Assembly: GCA_046957575.1 (NCBI GenBank)
Contig: JBKUOG010000002.1
Coordinates: forward strand, 142,196-206,195
Length of the DNA stretch: 64,000 bases
Source of the DNA: UMGS1370 sp046957575
GTDB taxonomy: Bacteria; Bacillota; Clostridia; Lachnospirales; Lachnospiraceae
Reading direction: 5' to 3'
Shown here: positions 60,558 to 64,000 of the stretch, in pieces
Layout: every line of letters starts with the position of its first letter
How positions within the stretch are numbered: the stretch's first letter is position 1
The notes under the pieces: model-generated
Databases searched by the model: none
What the model saw: the letters and a program-made list of their open reading frames with translations, nothing else
Told to the model about the DNA's origin: nothing
Translations under genes and position numbers: made by a program

Positions 60558-61807
60558 TTCACAAGCTTCGTATGAAATTTATTGCTGTCTCTATGCTCTC
60601 CTTAACTCTGGTATTATTCGTGATATTAGGCGGTATCAATATCATGAGTTACCAAAAAATACTCCGGGATTCCGACCATATCCTAAGCTTACTCAGCGAA
60701 AACAGAGGACGGTTCCCCCAGCAGCCTCTGCCATTTGACGAAGGTACGCCAAAACCGGATCGTCCGCTTATGCCGGAACACGAACTTTCTCCGGAGACGC
60801 CGTTTGAATCCCGTTTTTTTTCGGTTCTGCTAAATGAAAGCGGACAGGTAATTGAATGTGATACCGGACAGATCGCTGCTATCGACGAAGCAAGTGCTGG
60901 TGAAGTTGCTAAAAAAGTATGGAATACCGGAAGATCTCATGGCTTTCAAGGTGATTATCGTTATATCCGCATTACTGAGGATGAGGGTGTTCGACTTATT
61001 TTTTTAGACTGCGGACGAATTTTATCCAATTTTCATGCCACCTTACTTGCCAGCATATTAGTAGCACTGACAGGATTACTCGCTGTATTATTGCTGCTGG
61101 TTATTTTATCCGGACGCATTGTACGCCCTGTGGCTGAAAGTTACGAAAAGCAGCGCCGCTTCATCACAGATGCAGGGCATGAGCTAAAAACACCTCTTAC
61201 GATTATTGGTGCAGATCTGGACTTAATTGATTTGGAGTTGCCTGACAATGAATGGCTTACAGACATCCGCCGTCAAACCAAACGGCTGACAGACTTAACA
61301 CAGGATCTCATATATTTATCATACATGGAAGAAGAAAAGCCGCCGATTCAGCGAATAGAGTTTCCAATTTCCGATGTGACAGAAGAAACTGCCCAATCTT
61401 TCATGGGACTTTCAAAAAATCAAGAAAAAGTTCTTGAACTGGATATACAACCCATGCTTTCATGGACAGGTGATGAAAAAGCGTTCCGGCAGCTGCTGTC
61501 CATCCTGTTGGATAATGCTTTGAAATACACTCCAGGCAGAGGACATATTTTTGTATCGCTAAAAAAAGAAGGACACGTTCTGCGCTGTACTATTTCTAAT
61601 ACGATTGAGCAGGCCATCTCCCCTGATTCGCTAAAGCGGTTGTTTGACCGATTCTATCGCACCGATCATTCCAGAAACAGCCAGACTGGCGGCTATGGTC
61701 TTGGACTGTCGATTGCAAAGAGCATTGTCAGCAGTCACAAGGGGAAAATACGGGCGTATTGTCCAGAACCGCATATACTGGCTATTTGTGTCGAATTTTT
61801 GATATGA
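60554..61807 (+). CDS. Sensor histidine kinase
   Basis: A 417-residue membrane kinase with two N-terminal helices (about 8-30 and 158-180) around an extracellular sensor region, a HisKA domain with the phospho-His in FITDAGHELKTPLTII, and an HATPase domain with the N-box LSILLDNALKYTPG, F-box and GGYGLGLSIAKSI. The signal is unknown. Works with the response regulator encoded upstream. Confidence 0.94.
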   Translation: MIHKLRMKFIAVSMLSLTLVLFVILGGINIMSYQKILRDSDHILSLLSENRGRFPQQPLPFDEGTPKPDRPLMPEHELSPETPFESRFFSVLLNESGQVIECDTGQIAAIDEASAGEVAKKVWNTGRSHGFQGDYRYIRITEDEGVRLIFLDCGRILSNFHATLLASILVALTGLLAVLLLLVILSGRIVRPVAESYEKQRRFITDAGHELKTPLTIIGADLDLIDLELPDNEWLTDIRRQTKRLTDLTQDLIYLSYMEEEKPPIQRIEFPISDVTEETAQSFMGLSKNQEKVLELDIQPMLSWTGDEKAFRQLLSILLDNALKYTPGRGHIFVSLKKEGHVLRCTISNTIEQAISPDSLKRLFDRFYRTDHSRNSQTGGYGLGLSIAKSIVSSHKGKIRAYCPEPHILAICVEFLI

Positions 61808-62018
61808 TATAAAACATGCATGGAAATAGTAACCTGTGTTTTTTACATTTTTCTCTACAAACGGAAGCAGATGTGCACAGTATTTGAAAAAATATCAGGT
61901 ATTTTCTAAAGCATCCAAAAAATTACGCTATCAGCGATTAAAGTACCTGCCTTTTTCAAAATTGAGATGACTACACAATGTATTTTTCAATAGCTTCCTT
62001 CAGTTTCTCAAAACAATA

Positions 62019-62084
62019 ACCTGTCCACTTAACGAGGTATTTCACAAGTCTAGTGAGGATATATACCTGTCCATTTAGCGAGGT
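62019..62084 (-). repeat. Dispersed repeat, copy B (two 20-bp direct units, 46-bp period)
   Basis: On the plus strand ACCTGTCCACTTAACGAGGT (62019-62038) and ACCTGTCCATTTAGCGAGGT (62065-62084); the reverse complement matches copy A at 28766-28831, with an equal 46-bp period. No gene is seen in 61,808-62,299, apart from this repeat and a hairpin at 62170-62223. Confidence 0.8.
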
Positions 62085-62169
62085 CTTGCATGGTATAATA
62101 ACTCCAAAATGCAGCTGTGCTGCGCACATCTGCCGCTGCCTTTGGCAGCTAAAACATTTTGTCGTTACC

Positions 62170-62223
62170 ATATCAGGTGAAAACAAATGCCTGCTTCTCA
62201 GCCGCTTGTTTTCCTCCTGATAT
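62170..62223. terminator. Imperfect inverted repeat upstream of the small membrane operon
   Basis: ATATCAGG-TGAAAACAA (62170-62186) and TTGTTTTC-CTCCTGATAT (62206-62223), 16 paired bases around a 19-base interior. Could be a terminator or a regulatory palindrome; no strong T run. Confidence 0.4.
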
Positions 62224-62362
62224 GCTATAATAAATTATAAAGAAGTAAGCATGTTATTATTTATTCGATTTTCGCTTAATTCAACATAAGCACCTATTCA
62301 TGTCGTTCCTTTACTTTCTTTTTTTCTATATAATAAAACCATCAAATAAAGGAGGCAGCGCC

Positions 62363-62716
62363 ATGAATACAGATAAAATTTACGCAGAACACCTTGCTAA
62401 TGAGTATGCACCAAAGGACGATTCCAAAGTGATTGCCCTTCGCAAGTTGGATGCCAGAGCAAAGTTACCCGCAACCATCTTCACCTATACTTTTGGTATC
62501 TTCTCCGCCCTCATCACCGGAATCGGAATGTGCCTGTCTATGGATGTGATTGGCAACGGCAGTATCACAATGTTCGTTCTCGGCGTTGTAATCGGCATTA
62601 TTGGTTTGGTTGGGATAAGCGTCAACTACCCAATTTATAAAAAAATGCTGGTTCACGGTAAACAAAAATATGCTTTTGAAATCATGGAATTAGCAAAGGA
62701 AATCAGCGAGGAATAA
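62363..62716 (+). CDS. Uncharacterised small membrane protein (117 residues)
   Basis: Starts with ATG at 62363 after AAAGGAGG. A soluble charged N-terminal part (about 1-35), two membrane helices (about 37-58 and 66-90) and a charged C-terminal helix (KMLVHGKQKYAFEIMELAKEISEE). Proteins of this shape are found with a partner membrane protein and a TetR regulator in gut Firmicutes, but I do not know the function. Confidence 0.7.
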   Translation: MNTDKIYAEHLANEYAPKDDSKVIALRKLDARAKLPATIFTYTFGIFSALITGIGMCLSMDVIGNGSITMFVLGVVIGIIGLVGISVNYPIYKKMLVHGKQKYAFEIMELAKEISEE

Positions 62717-62720
62717 GTTT

Positions 62721-63460
62721 ATGAAGAAAGCAAAGGTGATTTTATATCAGCTGATTCATCCGGGAAAGCGGATTTTATATATCCTTCCACCGTTTTTTTG
62801 CCATACTTATTTTCATCTTTGCAGCCAATCAAGAGGACAGTGTTGCGGCATATCTGATTTTTGCACTGTCTGCATATTCCCTAACAATCCTGTTTGCCTC
62901 CTTACCGTCACTGGCAAGGCGGCTTAAACAGGTAAAAGAAAAATCCCTGGAGCCATAGCAAACTAATCAGAAAAATTTCCTCTGCAGATTTCGGGAAACA
63001 GTATTTGAACGACCATCTATTTCGGAGCAGCATTAGCATCTACCAGGGAATGGCAGTCAATTTTGCCTATATGCTGTTCCGGTTTGTAACTGTCGCTCAA
63101 TACCGTTCTGTGTGGTTTTTCTCAATGGCGGTTTACTATCTGGTGCTGTGTATGATGAAGGCATATCTTGTATTCAATATGATGATTCTGTCAGTCATAA
63201 ACCTTATAAAGTTTCAGAAAATGGGCAGTCCCATTATGTCGGCAGCGAAAGTGCTGAACTTTGTATCTGCCTTGATGTCTGCCCTCGGTTTACAGACGGC
63301 TATGATTTCCCGCTTTTCTTTTGAGGGGGGAAGAATACCAGAAAATGATGAATCCTTAACGGGTTCGGCTGTGTTTGCCACAGTCATGGTTACAGTTATT
63401 ATTATGTATATTCGTTCATCAAAATCAAAAGAGGTGATGGAACCTGATGAAAAAATCTGA
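62721..63460 (+). pseudogene. Membrane protein gene with two frameshifts
   Basis: The start ATG at 62721 lies 5 bp after the previous stop. The frame is lost in the T7 run at 62793-62799, continues in a second frame as LIFIFAANQEDSVAAYLIFALSAYSL to a TAG at 62956, and resumes in a third frame as RKISSADFGKQYLNDHLFRSSISIYQG through four hydrophobic segments to 63460. Frames join plausibly, so this was one ~245-residue polytopic membrane protein. Two separate indels make sequencing error less likely but not excluded. Confidence 0.75.
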
Positions 63461-63899
63461 AAGTAAATACTTTAATACTGCTGTCCGAATGGATCAGGCA
63501 TTTCTGAAACTTCTGGAAAAGAAGGATATGGAATATATCACGGTAAAGGAGCTTTGCGAAACAGCTGGTGTCAATCGCTCCACCTTCTATCTGCACTACG
63601 AAACCATTGGTGACTTGCTGGCGGAAAGTGTACAATACATGAACCAGCAATTTCTGAAACACATGGGGCTGCATGCGAAAAGTTTTGTTTCAAAAATCCG
63701 GGAATGTCCTCTGGATAAATTATATCTGGTTACACCCACCTACCTAATGCCTTATCTGGAATATATCGAACAGAATAAGCGCTTGTTCCGTACTGCGTTA
63801 AAAAACTCCAGTTCCCTTCATCTGGACGGAACTTACAAACGTGTAGTGGTCAAGCATTTTTGTAACACTTTGTTCGAAAAATTCACCCAACATATCTAG
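63447..63899 (+). pseudogene. TetR/AcrR-family regulator, 3' end truncated by an insertion sequence
   Basis: A 150-residue frame. The N-terminal helix-turn-helix is intact (EYITVKELCETAGVNRSTFYLHYETIGDLLAES). Family members are ~180-200 residues; here the frame ends at TAG 63897, inside sequence that encodes, on the other strand, a transposase C-terminus (63883-64000). The start overlaps the membrane gene by 14 bp. DNA-binding may remain; the ligand or dimer domain is lost. Confidence 0.75.
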
Positions 63900-64000
63900 C
63901 TTCAAATGGTGTTTTCCAATTATTGTATGAATGAGGGCGGACATAATTATACCATACATACACATAGCGGTTTAGTGCTTCATCTAAGCTGGCTGCATCA
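63883..64000 (-). mobile_element. Insertion sequence end: DDE integrase-type transposase, C-terminal 38 residues
   Basis: Minus-strand frame entering from the right edge: SLDEALNRYVYVWYNYVRPH, then SYNNWKTPFEARYVG and TGA (63883-63885). The YNYVRPHSY...KTPFE pattern is the C-terminal part of rve-type transposases (IS3-like and relatives). The element runs beyond the window. Confidence 0.75.

Overview
The window looks like a chromosomal segment of an anaerobic, endospore-forming member of the Clostridia, most likely Lachnospiraceae. The reasons are moderate-to-low GC, strong GGAGG-type ribosome binding sites, a spoIIA/spoVA sporulation cluster, cdaA-cdaR, a Gram-positive HPr with His15 and Ser46, and a type I-C CRISPR-Cas locus. 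The genus cannot be fixed from this sequence alone.

Layout. 1-17.5 kb (minus strand): partial PHP-domain gene (EndoQ-like), yaaA, bcp, an LCP ligase, a D,D-carboxypeptidase, an L,D-transpeptidase, a MATE exporter, an AI-2E permease, an aminotransferase, PTS EIIA-Glc, a Wzy-like membrane protein, ptsI, ptsH, then cdaR-cdaA behind two uncharacterised membrane proteins. 17.6-22.4 kb: a MacB/YknXYZ-type ABC exporter set and a lipoprotein. 22.5-25.8 kb: spoIIAA-spoIIAB-sigF, a small membrane protein, spoVAA-AB-AC. 26-35 kb: a TPR protein with a 49-residue partner, an AIM24-like protein, a truncated CAP/cell-wall-binding gene, and accessory genes (EamA, GNAT, GH25 lysozyme, DUF1266). 35-42.4 kb: leuCD with a divergent LysR regulator, a P-type ATPase behind a yybP-ykoY manganese riboswitch, ilvC and ilvN.

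42.5-45.3 kb holds the most interesting structure. A SleC/SpoIID-like peptidoglycan-binding gene is split by a 1,541-bp element that carries a tRNA-Glu(CTC) gene and a serine recombinase, and almost nothing else. Excision at the shared TGG-N-TGACC would restore an exact 422-residue reading frame, and the reconstructed attB and attP are both imperfect palindromes. It resembles a miniature version of the sigK 'skin' element.

46.9-55.8 kb is a complete type I-C CRISPR-Cas system (cas3-cas5-cas8c-cas7-cas4-cas1-cas2) between two arrays. The arrays have different repeat palindromes but the same promoter-bearing leader architecture and a conserved inverted repeat about 125 bp from each array. A decayed Mu/TnsB-type transposase lies beyond array 2. 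56.6-61.8 kb is a cluster of a carbohydrate-binding-like lipoprotein, a DUF4956 membrane protein and a VTC-domain protein, divergent from a two-component system. 62.3-64 kb holds a small membrane-protein operon with a frameshifted gene and a TetR gene cut short by an insertion sequence that runs off the right edge.
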